Positions 1-8,933 of a DNA stretch of 28,464 nt are shown piece by piece; position 1 is the stretch's first letter, and the number at the start of each line of letters is the position of its first letter. The translations under genes and the position numbers were made by a program. Location: the NCBI GenBank assembly GCA_023229605.1, contig JALNYY010000042.1, forward strand, positions 1 to 28,464, read 5' to 3'. The stretch is from Methylobacter sp. GTDB taxonomy: Bacteria > Pseudomonadota > Gammaproteobacteria > Methylococcales > Methylomonadaceae. The notes under the pieces were generated by a model. It had not been told where the DNA came from. It was given only the letters and a program-made list of their open reading frames with translations, and made no database searches.

Positions 1-117
1 GGCTCCTGCCCCTCTGCTGACGCGCGGCATCCCTGCCGCGCCCCTAACCGGGCTGTTCTCGATAAAAGCTCCGGTGCTCGGCGCGGCAAACGGGAGAAAT
101 ACCATCCGTGCGTAACA
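1..117. repeat. GC-rich palindrome-like segment, possible dispersed repeat
   Basis: This segment is rich in short self-complementary words such as GGCATCCCTGCC and repeated GGC...GCC units. The reading frame continuous with the transposase tail that follows gives a Cys/Arg/Pro-rich peptide unlike any IS3 transposase. I infer that a short interspersed repeat has replaced or interrupted the upstream part of the IS. No second copy of this exact segment is visible in the window, so its repeat status rests on resemblance to dispersed elements of methanotroph genomes and is uncertain. Confidence 0.3.
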
Positions 118-255
118 TCAGTTATTGATTATTTAGCTTTTTATAATGGCAAACGCGCGCACTCAAAATTAAACTATCAATCCCCGCTGGAATTTGAACG
201 GGAATTTTATAAGAAGACTGCTTAAGAAAGTGTCCGGTTTTAGTTGACCATTACA
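118..255 (+). mobile_element. 3' end remnant of an IS3-family insertion sequence
   Basis: Codons 118-225 encode the last 35 residues of an IS3-family OrfB (rve-fold) transposase. They include SVIDYLAFYNGKRAHS and a short tail with the SPLEFE motif typical of the C-terminus of these integrase-like enzymes. The stop codon at 223-225 is followed by about 30 bases ending TTGACCATTACA, which resembles the right terminal inverted repeat of IS3-group elements and would end near 255. The catalytic D, D and E region and the left end are absent, so the copy is not functional as seen. The putative end lies only about 4 bases from the stop codon of the minus-strand membrane-protein gene at 260. Confidence 0.72.
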
Positions 256-259
256 AGTC

Positions 260-1018
260 TCAATGCCCCTGTTTTGCCGGTTTATGCGAAAAAATGAAGA
301 TGCAAGAAACGATTAACAGGAATAATACCGCTGATGCTGAGTAACGGCTTAACTCCAAACCTCCCTTGCCTATCGGTTTGTCCAGGAAGTCGCCAACCAC
401 CGCACCCAGCGGTCGAGTAAGAATGAATGCCGCCCAGAAAAGTACAGTGTGGGAAATCTTTGTTCGGAAATAGGCTACTGCAATAACCGCCAACATAGCG
501 CCAAACACAATAGCCCCACCGCCGTAACCAAGACCTGCCGTATCTGCCGTCCAATCACCGAGAGCAGTACCTAAGGTTTGAGAAAACATGATTGTTACCC
601 AGTAAAACATCTCAGATTTCGGTGAACTGACAGTGTCCACTGCGACCGAACCCAACGTGCGATACCAAATGAGCAGCGATCCCATCAGCAATGTAAATAA
701 AATTGCCGTTCCGCCCGCATAACCGATACCAAGCGAACGGTCCGCGAAGTCTGCCAGCGTCGTTCCAACCGTTGTTGTGGCAATAATTGTTGTCCAGTAG
801 ATAACTGGATGGAACCTCTTTGCAGAAATTTGTGCAATGACCGCAACAATGAATACGGCTGCAAATATCTCAGTGCCAACGAGATAACCGAGATTCATCG
901 ACATGGATACGGCGTCCCCGCCGGTTTCTCCAAGAGTTGTAGCAAGAACCTTTATGATCCAGAAGATTAATGTTACCTCTGGAACCTTACTTAAAATCTC
1001 TTGTTGTTCTGTTTTCAT
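260..1018 (-). CDS. COG4705-like membrane protein with four internal repeats
   Basis: This 252-residue hydrophobic protein has about eight predicted membrane segments and no signal peptide. It resembles the uncharacterised COG4705 membrane-protein family, for which I know of no established function. The sequence is built from four repeats. Each has an aromatic-Trp pair (W20, W75, W140, W195) and an Asp exactly 15 residues later (D35, D90, D155, D210) inside a T-x-G-x-x-x-G-D-like motif, and the first three add a following GY. The start at 1018 (MKTEQQ) was chosen because GGGA lies just upstream; an ATG at 1030 would add four residues. It lies about 40 bases downstream of the ABC ATPase gene on the same strand, so co-transcription is likely. 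An IS remnant abuts its 3' end. Family assignment is fairly sure; a transport or sensing role is only inferred. Confidence 0.75.
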   Translation of the reverse strand: MKTEQQEILSKVPEVTLIFWIIKVLATTLGETGGDAVSMSMNLGYLVGTEIFAAVFIVAVIAQISAKRFHPVIYWTTIIATTTVGTTLADFADRSLGIGYAGGTAILFTLLMGSLLIWYRTLGSVAVDTVSSPKSEMFYWVTIMFSQTLGTALGDWTADTAGLGYGGGAIVFGAMLAVIAVAYFRTKISHTVLFWAAFILTRPLGAVVGDFLDKPIGKGGLELSRYSASAVLFLLIVSCIFIFSHKPAKQGH

Positions 1019-1060
1019 TTTTCCCATCATCTGCTCTGTATAGATATTGTGTTGGCTAAA

Positions 1061-1978
1061 TTACTCGCTAAAAAACAGTTTTTCTTCCAGGGTCTTGCCG
1101 TGGCTCAACTGCCGATATTGCCAGTGATTAGTTTGGAGGCACTGCATCAGTTGCAGATCCATATTGGGTTGCAACTCAGCGTTGTAGGCCACAACAAATT
1201 CATTTTTTTGTGGGTTAGTGACCTGCAATACACCTTCTAACGCCTTCAGTTTAGCAGTCACTTCTAATGCCGGGCAGGATTCCATTTGCAGGGTAATAAA
1301 CCGGGAGGCAGACTGTTGTTCGTTGATGTGTATCGTCTCTGACTGCAATACGCCATTTTCCAGCAGTAATATACGCCGACACAGACGGTCAAGTTCAGTC
1401 AAATCGTGGGAGCTGATGATAAAAGTTGTCGCTGACGATTGTTCTGCAATGATTGACCGCACCCTTCGGACATTCACTGGATCAAGCCCAGCCGTGGGTT
1501 CATCCAGTAATACCAGTGTCGGTTTACCTATCAACGCCTGAGCAATCGCCGCCCGTTTAGCCTTGCCGTGACTCAGCACCCCGGGTTTTTCATGGGCGGC
1601 CTCTGCTAATGCGAAGGCCTCTAAAACTCTGCCGGCTTCCAGAATTGCCTGTTGTTTAGTGAAGCCCTGTAGACGCGCATAATAAATAAGTTGTTCTATT
1701 AGCGTAAAACTCGGGTCTAATCTGGCATCCTGGGGCAGTGCCGAAACCTTGCCATTGAGTTGTACAGCACCGGGCGGGTAACCGAACAACCTGACAATGC
1801 CGGAAGTGGGACGTAAAAAACCAGACAATATACTGAGCAAGGTGGTTTTTCCGGCCCCATTGGGACCGACCAAACCGATAGGCTCGCCCGCCTCCAGTTC
1901 AACGTTGACGTCGTTCAGCGCGACTTTACCGGAATAAACGTGGTTAAGCTGTTGGCATTGAATGATGGATGAACTCAT
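1061..1978 (-). CDS. ABC transporter ATP-binding protein
   Basis: The product is a 305-residue cytoplasmic nucleotide-binding subunit that would power the permease encoded just upstream. The Walker A motif GPNGAGKTT is at residues 38-46, the Q-loop glutamine at Q83, Walker B LVLLDE at 155-160 with the D-loop AGLDP, and an H-switch in ISSHD. The signature motif is unusual: LSHGK at 135-139 in place of LSGGQ. About 70 residues beyond the catalytic core form a C-terminal extension of unknown role. The start at 1978 was chosen because it overlaps the permease stop as ATGA; an upstream in-frame ATG at 2068 would lie deep inside the permease gene. The architecture fits ABC-2 exporters, in the same broad class as NosF or CcmA-like ATPases, but the substrate is unknown. 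Confidence 0.85.
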   Translation of the reverse strand: MSSSIIQCQQLNHVYSGKVALNDVNVELEAGEPIGLVGPNGAGKTTLLSILSGFLRPTSGIVRLFGYPPGAVQLNGKVSALPQDARLDPSFTLIEQLIYYARLQGFTKQQAILEAGRVLEAFALAEAAHEKPGVLSHGKAKRAAIAQALIGKPTLVLLDEPTAGLDPVNVRRVRSIIAEQSSATTFIISSHDLTELDRLCRRILLLENGVLQSETIHINEQQSASRFITLQMESCPALEVTAKLKALEGVLQVTNPQKNEFVVAYNAELQPNMDLQLMQCLQTNHWQYRQLSHGKTLEEKLFFSE

Positions 1979-2796
1979 AGCGCTTGCCTTGCCATTATCC
2001 ACCGCCCAAAAGCTAACAAAACAAGGCTTTGTAAGAGGGGAATATAAGCCAATTGCAGAGCTTGCCATCCCGACAGTTGCGCCACCTCGGATAATTGATA
2101 GCCGGGGATCAGCAATTTAAGAAAACCGAGTCCAGGCACGTAGTAAGCCAAACCGCTAATGATGCCTGCCATAAACGTCCAGATCAGAATAGCCCAGAGG
2201 GTCGCTTGTCGGGCAGACTTAACCTGAGCGGATAAAGCCGCCATCATGGCGGTAAAGGGTAGAACAATTAAGATTAAATTAACGATGAGAGCGAACAAGT
2301 CCGGTAATGCAGAAGAAACAAGCGACATATCACGACTCAAAACCAGAACCAAGGTGCTCAAGGCTGCGGCACCAATCAACAGTGCCTGAATGATCATAAC
2401 GCCTGTAAACCGGCCAAAGAGTACCCGGTCACGACTACTGCGCATTACAATAAAACGTAAGGTGCCTCGCTCCCGATCAGAACTGGTCTGATCGGCTGCA
2501 AGAGTGATACTCAACATCGGGAAGATCATCAACGCAAGTTGCCAAAACACGCCGAATTCAGGAATGGACCAATGCTGGATTGAACCAAAGCCGATAAAAT
2601 CAAAAAAACTGAAGTGTTGGTTTAAGCCATTTTCCTGCAACACTAAGCCAGCAGCAAAGCGAAGCGGATACAGTAGGATGAAATACCAAATGACCGCAAA
2701 GGTAACCAGAGACAGTAAGCCTTTTCGGGTTGCAAAGCTTCTTTTGATTTCAAACTGACAGATGAGTAAAAGATGATTGAAAAATCCTGTCCGCAT
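1975..2796 (-). CDS. ABC-2 type transporter permease
   Basis: This 273-residue integral membrane protein starts MRTGFFNHLLLICQFEIKRSF, followed by about six hydrophobic segments. The sequence QTSSDRERGTLRFIVMRSSRDRVLFGRF after the second segment is the cytosolic ERGT-type coupling motif found in ABC-2 permeases of the NosY/ABC2_membrane_2 kind. The start at 2796 is preferred over an upstream ATG at 2874, because the extra 26 residues are polar and unlike the family. Its stop overlaps the ATPase start by four bases, indicating translational coupling. Together with the ATPase it should form an export or lipid-linked transport complex; the cargo cannot be read from the sequence. Confidence 0.82.
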   Translation of the reverse strand: MRTGFFNHLLLICQFEIKRSFATRKGLLSLVTFAVIWYFILLYPLRFAAGLVLQENGLNQHFSFFDFIGFGSIQHWSIPEFGVFWQLALMIFPMLSITLAADQTSSDRERGTLRFIVMRSSRDRVLFGRFTGVMIIQALLIGAAALSTLVLVLSRDMSLVSSALPDLFALIVNLILIVLPFTAMMAALSAQVKSARQATLWAILIWTFMAGIISGLAYYVPGLGFLKLLIPGYQLSEVAQLSGWQALQLAYIPLLQSLVLLAFGRWIMARQAL

Positions 2797-2932
2797 TGTT
2801 TTATCTTCGATAGGTAGTCGGAAGTTTACCGTTATCGGCAATTTAGCCCATTTTACCTGGATTAAGCTGGTCAACTGTAAAAATTGTAGTGATCTGCAGG
2901 GGTAGCATGACTACTCTTACTAAATTAGTCTG

Positions 2933-2961
2933 TGATGCGGTACTTGCAACTTACCGCATCA
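2933..2961. repeat. Perfect 10-bp inverted repeat (hairpin or operator)
   Basis: TGATGCGGTA (2933-2942) and TACCGCATCA (2952-2961) are exact reverse complements separated by nine bases. No U-tract follows on either strand, so it is a poor intrinsic terminator. It lies between divergent genes, about 140 bases from the permease start, which suits a regulator-binding site. Confidence 0.5.
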
Positions 2962-3028
2962 ACTCTGATTTGACCATTTGGAACTCCTGACAAATAGGGT
3001 GCTCATTCTAGCAGATTCAACTTGAATA

Positions 3029-3057
3029 TTGACCGTAAAAAATACCTATCATATTGT
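3029..3057 (+). promoter_or_regulatory. Candidate sigma70 promoter for the pRiA4b-type gene
   Basis: A -35-like TTGACC (3029-3034) and a -10-like TATTGT (3052-3057) are separated by 17 bases and sit about 105 bases before the chosen start. The match is moderate and untested. Confidence 0.35.
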
Positions 3058-3163
3058 TTTTAATAATTTGTTGGTGAGTAAGTTACCAAAATAGGTTCTG
3101 AAGGTGGTAATATTGAAATGCTTGCCTAAACAGGAATCACACTACACGAAGGTAGTCGTCTTT

Positions 3164-3733
3164 ATGCCAATAAAATCTCCCTGCGTTATTTACCAATTAA
3201 AAATCACACTCGATGATTCTCGTCCACCAATTTGGCGACGCATATTGGTGCCGGGTAGCTTCAACTTGTACCAACTACACCAAATCATTCAGGGAGCAAT
3301 GGGGTGGACCGATAGTCATTTGCATCAATTTAGTATTGATGGTGAACATTACGGCATTCCCAGTATTGAAGATTGGGCGCCAGTGATAGATGAACGTGAG
3401 TTTAAATTGGAACAAATTGCTCCATCTATTAAGTGTAAGTTTATCTACGAATATGATTTTGGTGATGGTTGGAGGCACTTATTGTTGGTAGAAAAAATCT
3501 TATCGCCAACGTTGGGTGAAAAATATCCGCAATGTATTAAGGGGAAGCGAGCTTGTCCGCCTGAAGATGTCGGTGGCATATGGGGGTATGAAAACTTTCT
3601 GGACGCACTGCGAGATGAAAGTCATGAAGAGCATGATTCTTATCTGGAATGGGTTGGTGGGAAATTTGATTCCGAAGCAATTGACCTAGCCCTCATCAAT
3701 CAGGAGTTACAGCAAATAGAATGGAAACCCTAA
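3164..3733 (+). CDS. Plasmid pRiA4b ORF-3 family protein
   Basis: The 189-residue soluble protein carries the hallmarks of the pRiA4b ORF-3-like family (PF07929). Near the N-terminus are YQLKITLDDSRPPIWRRI and LHQIIQGAMGWTDSHLHQF, followed by YEYDFGDGWRHLLLVE in the middle and a Cys/Pro segment ACPPEDVGGIWGYENFL before a short acidic tail. The molecular function of the family is not established; members are common on plasmids and in accessory regions. I chose the ATG at 3164 because GAAGG lies 11 bases upstream and homologues begin close to the IYQLKI strand. A GTG at 3104 would add 20 residues but lacks a well-placed ribosome site. The gene is A/T-rich and is followed by a broken helicase gene, consistent with an accessory locus. 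Confidence 0.85.
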   Translation: MPIKSPCVIYQLKITLDDSRPPIWRRILVPGSFNLYQLHQIIQGAMGWTDSHLHQFSIDGEHYGIPSIEDWAPVIDEREFKLEQIAPSIKCKFIYEYDFGDGWRHLLLVEKILSPTLGEKYPQCIKGKRACPPEDVGGIWGYENFLDALRDESHEEHDSYLEWVGGKFDSEAIDLALINQELQQIEWKP

Positions 3734-3759
3734 ATGCTTGACTCCATGCAGCTGTGGCT

Positions 3760-4213
3760 ATGAGCTCCCAACCTAATTCACCTCATACCGCCGATAATCC
3801 GCTAATTAGCCTACAGGGTTCGATAGCGCGTTACGTTTCACCGTGAATCATCAGGTTTTTGTGTACTGCGAATCAACGTCAAAGACTACAGCAGAGACGT
3901 TGTAACCGTAATTGGATCGGCTGCCAGTGTGACTGCTGGCGAGTATGTCGAATGCTTAGGCTTTTGGGTTAATGACCGCCAACATGGGCAACAATTTAAA
4001 ACGACCGTTTTAAAAGTCGTAGCCCCCACCACCTTAGACGGTATTGAAAACCCACGCTTTGCCAAAAAGGTAATAGCAGCCTTGGGTGCGCATGTTTTTG
4101 ATGTGATTGAGCAAACACCGGAGTGGTTACTGGAATTGGCCGGTATCGGTAAAAAACGACAAGAACGCGGTGCTGGCGCTTGGTCCGAACCGCCCAAAGT
4201 GCCAAAACGCTAA
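3760..4213 (+). pseudogene. recD2: Broken RecD2-like (SF1B) helicase, N-terminal fragment
   Basis: The ATG at 3760 opens MSSQPNSPHTADNPL...LQGSIAR in one frame. About two bases are missing near 3829-3831, and the sequence continues in another frame as TFHRESSGFCVLRI, VTVIGSAASVTAGEYVE, and then a segment with GFWVNDRQHGQQF, APTTLDGIE and WLLELAGIGKKRQER. This order matches the N-terminal OB-like and helix-hairpin-helix part of long RecD2/YrrC helicases. Homologues run to over 700 residues with ATPase domains; here the frame ends at 4213 after SEPPKVPKR, so no Walker motifs remain. Reading across the shift gives about 150 residues. The fragment is almost certainly non-functional. Full RecD2 helicases act in DNA repair and replication stress. 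Confidence 0.75.
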
Positions 4214-4261
4214 AAAATATTTGCTAATTCTTTAGGCTCTTTATAGTTTGCTGAAATTAAT

Positions 4262-4366
4262 GCAATCTTCCAGCTGGGCACAAATCGAGCCGGATCACCG
4301 ATCCATTATTCGTCTGCGGAATTGGGTAATTTGATTGCGGCAGCGGAAAAGGTCTGCGGAGAATGA
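4262..4366 (+). pseudogene. Possible C-terminal remnant of a tyrosine recombinase
   Basis: The plus-strand frame ending with TGA at 4364-4366 reads ...SPIHYSSAELGNLIAAAEKVCGE. It resembles the tail following the catalytic Tyr of some phage-type integrases, where an HYS-x-AEL-x-x-LI-x-AA pattern recurs. No start codon or catalytic Arg/His box is left, so at most this is the last ~35 residues of a lost gene. It lies about 75 bases from the 3' end of tRNA-Thr, where an integrase of a tRNA-integrated element is expected. The assignment rests on a short motif and could be wrong. Confidence 0.4.
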
Positions 4367-4392
4367 GTCACGCAACGATTTAGAGCGGGCAT

Positions 4393-4434
4393 AAAAAAAG
4401 GGAATCAAGACGTTGGATGTCATTGATTCCCTTT
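4393..4434 (-). terminator. Intrinsic terminator of tRNA-Thr
   Basis: Read on the minus strand, a 12-bp perfect stem (arms 4423-4434 and 4397-4408) with a 14-base loop runs into a seven-T tract (4399-4393). It begins about eight bases after the tRNA CCA end, a textbook rho-independent terminator. Confidence 0.85.
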
Positions 4435-4442
4435 GATTTATT

Positions 4443-4518
4443 TGGAGCTGGCGATGGGAATCGAACCCGCGACCGGCTGATTACAAATCAGCTGCTCTAC
4501 CGACTGAGCTACACCAGC
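4443..4518 (-). tRNA. tRNA-Thr (anticodon UGU)
   Basis: The minus strand folds into a full 76-nt cloverleaf. The acceptor stem GCTGGTG pairs with CGCCAGC with one G-U pair. The D-arm contains AGCTCAGTCGGTAGAGC, and the anticodon stem CTGAT/ATCAG encloses the loop TTTGTAA with anticodon TGT, which reads ACA and other Thr codons. The T-arm contains GGTTCGATTCC, and CCA is encoded at 4445-4443. It has its own likely -10 box and a strong terminator. The accessory remnants on its 3' side make it a plausible integration site. Confidence 0.97.
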
Positions 4519-4530
4519 GAAGAAGCGGGT

Positions 4531-4536
4531 ATTATA
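4531..4536 (-). promoter_or_regulatory. -10 box of tRNA-Thr promoter
   Basis: On the minus strand a perfect TATAAT lies 12 bases before the mature 5' end of the tRNA, with a C-rich discriminator after it. No good -35 hexamer is visible at normal spacing. Confidence 0.5.
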
Positions 4537-4571
4537 CACAACAAATTTTCTTTGGCTAGTACTTTCATGGA

Positions 4572-6736
<2,165 letters not shown>

Positions 6737-6737
<1 letters not shown>

Positions 6738-7546
6738 TATTTTCTTATCGAGTTGTTGATGACGCTGGAATTGTGCTTGATGATGTCCCTTAAATAAGAG
6801 ACAAATTCGATCTGGTAAAGCTGTTCGAGAATGATGGCGCGGGTTCGCAGGTCTTTCAGGGAATAGAGAGGAGCCCCTTCGTTAAAGGCCAGGCCGATAA
6901 TATTGCCCCGGTCTTTAACCGGCAGAAATAAAATCCGCCAGTCGAAAGTCTGTCCCAGCCACAGCGCCGCTTGCTGGAATAAGGGATTTTTCAGGCCGCC
7001 CCAAAGATTGATGACCATCATGCCGTCTTTTTTTAACAGCATTTTGCAGGCATCGAAGAACGCATGATTACTGATTGACGGCGCCATGCCTTCATGGTCG
7101 AACGCGTCAACAAACATCAGGCTGTATTGCCCGCTTTGGCTGTCGGTGCGCTGGCGGACATATTTCGCGCCGTCATCGACGATAACCTTCAGACGCGGGT
7201 CCAGCGGCAGGCCGAAATGACTGCGCGCGATTTTGACCACGCTCGCCCTGTATTCCACGGCTCTCAAGCGGCATTCCGGGAAATGATGCAGCAGGTATTT
7301 GGTTAACGAGCCGCCGCCCAAACCGATAATCAAAGCCTCGTCGTCAAGCGTGGGCTTAAACAAGATCCAGCTGGTCATGCAGCGCACATAATTCAGGTAC
7401 AGTTTATCCGGCTCGGCCAGCAGCATGCTGCTCTGCCGGGGAAACGAGCCGAAGTGCAGCGACCTTACGCCGTCACGTTCGACAACTTCTAAAATGCCGT
7501 CATCATCGTGGCTTTCGTGGATAACGCGGCCCTCATATCTATACAT
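6737..7546 (-). CDS. Spermidine synthase-like (SpeE-fold) protein
   Basis: The 269-residue protein has the Rossmann methyltransferase-like core of polyamine aminopropyltransferases. IGLGGGS (74-80) forms the nucleotide loop, E98 ends strand two, VDDGAKYV (123-130) follows, and VDAFDHEGMAP (146-156) occupies the place of the catalytic VDSSDP motif of SpeE. The N-terminal beta region (YEGRVIHESHDDDGILEVVERDG) fits SpeE-like proteins. The DP motif is changed to DH, so true spermidine synthesis is not assured. Many stand-alone relatives of this kind are annotated as spermidine synthase or methyltransferase without biochemical proof. It is co-directional with, and overlaps by one base, the downstream ygiQ. 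No SpeD gene is nearby. Confidence 0.8.
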
Positions 7547-7626
7547 AAACGCGGTAAGTTCTTAAAGGATTGGCTAAACATTATACAGGAGAATAGGGGT
7601 GTTGATTTGGGTGAAAAAATTATCAT

Positions 7627-7921
7627 CACGAAGGCAGGAAGGACGCGAAGATAAGGGGGCTATGTGAAATATAGTGGGTAAAGCATCTTCATTGAGATAT
7701 TGATAAGAGTAAATCCGTCCTAAGACCTTCGGCTATGCTCTATGGCGTTAAGTTAAGCACGGTGATAGCGTAGGGGCATGTCCGCGATGATGGGGCGACA
7801 AGTTATAAATCGCTGCCCCCCCCTATCACGGGCATGGCCCGCTCCTAATTTAAATAAAGGCGTCAGGTTAGCCGTTCGATTTTTACATAAAGCCGATGAT
7901 AAAAAACTTCGTGCCTTCGTG
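7627..7921. repeat. 15-bp inverted repeats flanking a 265-bp insert
   Basis: CACGAAGGCAGGAAG (7627-7641) and the reverse complement of 7907-7921 (CACGAAGGCACGAAG) agree at 14 of 15 positions. They enclose 265 bases without coding potential. This is the size and form of a MITE-like element, but CACGAAGGCACGAAG words also occur as simple dispersed repeats, so mobility is not shown. Confidence 0.5.
7771..7847. repeat. REP-like palindromic GGGCATG units
   Basis: TAGGGGCATGTCCGCGATGA (7771-7790) faces a related unit at 7824-7847 containing ATCACGGGCATGGCCCGCTC on the same strand. Their opposed orientation resembles a pair of extragenic palindromes. Between them a GGGGC...GCCCC stem can also form. 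Confidence 0.45.
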
Positions 7922-7941
7922 GTGAATTAAAGATTTTGCTT

Positions 7942-8871
7942 TCAACCATCTTGGTTGATTTTGGCAATAATCGCTTTTAAGTGTTCCTCGCTGTCTTGGT
8001 TATCGACTTGGCAAGTACCCGCATTCATATGTCCGCCGCCGTTATAGCTCAAGCAAAGCTCGCCGACATTGGTATGGGAGGTGCGGTTCAAGATTGATTT
8101 TCCAATCGCAAACACAGTGTTTTGCTGCTTAACGCCCCACATGACATGGATGGAGATATTGCACTCGGGATACAGCGCATAAATCATGAAACGGTTGACT
8201 GCGTAGATGGTTTCTTCGTTGCGCAAATCCAATACCACCAGATTGTTGTGAACCGTAGAACAACGTTGGATTTGTTCTTTGGCTGCCGCTTCGTGTTCTT
8301 TGAACAGTTTGACCCGTTCCTGGACGTCACTGAGTTGCAGAATGTCATCAATACTATGATTTTTGCAGTAATCGATCAGGTTCATCATTAATTGATAGTT
8401 CGACACGGTAAAGTCCCTGAACCGGCCTAAACCGGTACGCGCATCCATCAGGAAGTTCATTAACACCCAGCCTTCCGGGTTTAAAATTTCTTCACGGTTG
8501 AATTGCGCCGCATCGCCTTTGTCGACAGCCGCCATCATTTCGTTCCATGCAGCAGGAAAGCGGGTTGCGCCGCCGTAGTAATCGTAAACGACTCGCGCTG
8601 CGGAAGGGGCGTCCGGGTCTATGATGTGATTGTCAGCTTTTTCATTGCGGATGGTCTCGCTTAAATGATGGTCGAAGGCCAGATGTACGCCTTTGACATA
8701 AGGCAGGTTGGTGGTGATGTCGCGGTCGTTAATTTCGATGACGCCATCTTGCATGTCTTTGGGATGAACGAATTTGATGTCGTCAATCAAGTCCAGTTCT
8801 TTTAATAAAACCGCGCAGATTAAGCCGTCAAAATCACTGCGTGTAACGAGTCGAAATTTTTGCTCTGTCAT
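7942..8871 (-). CDS. DHH-family phosphoesterase
   Basis: This 309-residue protein is a DHH/DHHA1 phosphoesterase, the superfamily of RecJ, NrnA and some exopolyphosphatases. Metal-binding motifs are SDFDG (12-16), a second Asp-rich stretch INDRD (47-51), and DHH (67-69). The C-terminal substrate motif GGGHMNAG starts at G278. The likely reaction is manganese-dependent hydrolysis of a phosphodiester or polyphosphate in the cytoplasm; the exact substrate cannot be told from sequence. It lacks the extra domains of RecJ. It sits 62 bases after fhs on the same strand, with a 24-base palindrome between them that could separate or stabilise the messages. No functional link to C1 metabolism is evident beyond location. 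Confidence 0.85.
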   Translation of the reverse strand: MTEQKFRLVTRSDFDGLICAVLLKELDLIDDIKFVHPKDMQDGVIEINDRDITTNLPYVKGVHLAFDHHLSETIRNEKADNHIIDPDAPSAARVVYDYYGGATRFPAAWNEMMAAVDKGDAAQFNREEILNPEGWVLMNFLMDARTGLGRFRDFTVSNYQLMMNLIDYCKNHSIDDILQLSDVQERVKLFKEHEAAAKEQIQRCSTVHNNLVVLDLRNEETIYAVNRFMIYALYPECNISIHVMWGVKQQNTVFAIGKSILNRTSHTNVGELCLSYNGGGHMNAGTCQVDNQDSEEHLKAIIAKINQDG

Positions 8872-8901
8872 AATGTTGCCTTGGGTGAAAGGGAATAAGG
8901 T

Positions 8902-8925
8902 GGGGATTCGAAATTTCGAATCCCC
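8902..8925. repeat. Perfect 24-base palindrome between fhs and the DHH gene
   Basis: GGGGATTCGAAA at 8902-8913 is followed directly by its exact reverse complement, TTTCGAATCCCC (8914-8925). As RNA it would form a 10-bp stem with an AAUU loop just after the fhs stop codon. No U-tract follows on the minus strand, so it may be an mRNA-processing or weak attenuation hairpin rather than a classic terminator. Confidence 0.6.
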
Positions 8926-8933
8926 TGATTGGG

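Larger units (their letters stand above)
2797..3163. other. Divergent intergenic region
   Basis: These 367 bases separate the leftward ABC operon from the rightward pRiA4b-type gene. The stretch is A/T-rich, has no convincing ORF, and contains a perfect 10-bp-stem hairpin (2933-2961) and a promoter-like pair (3029-3057). It probably holds both divergent promoters. I found no convincing -10/-35 pair for the ABC operon. Confidence 0.5.
7547..7941. other. Gene-free repeat-bearing intergenic region
   Basis: About 395 bases with no supported ORF separate the SpeE-like gene from the DHH phosphoesterase. It contains a diverged pair of 15-bp inverted repeats near its ends, REP-like GGGCATG palindromic units and a short GTCC...CCTTCGGCTATGC segment. 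It looks like a small non-autonomous repeat or a cluster of interspersed elements. Confidence 0.55.

Noticed and set aside
1001..1541. Plus-strand frames overlapping the ABC ATPase gene
   Set aside because: They run antisense to Walker A, signature and Walker B coding sequence and have no independent support.
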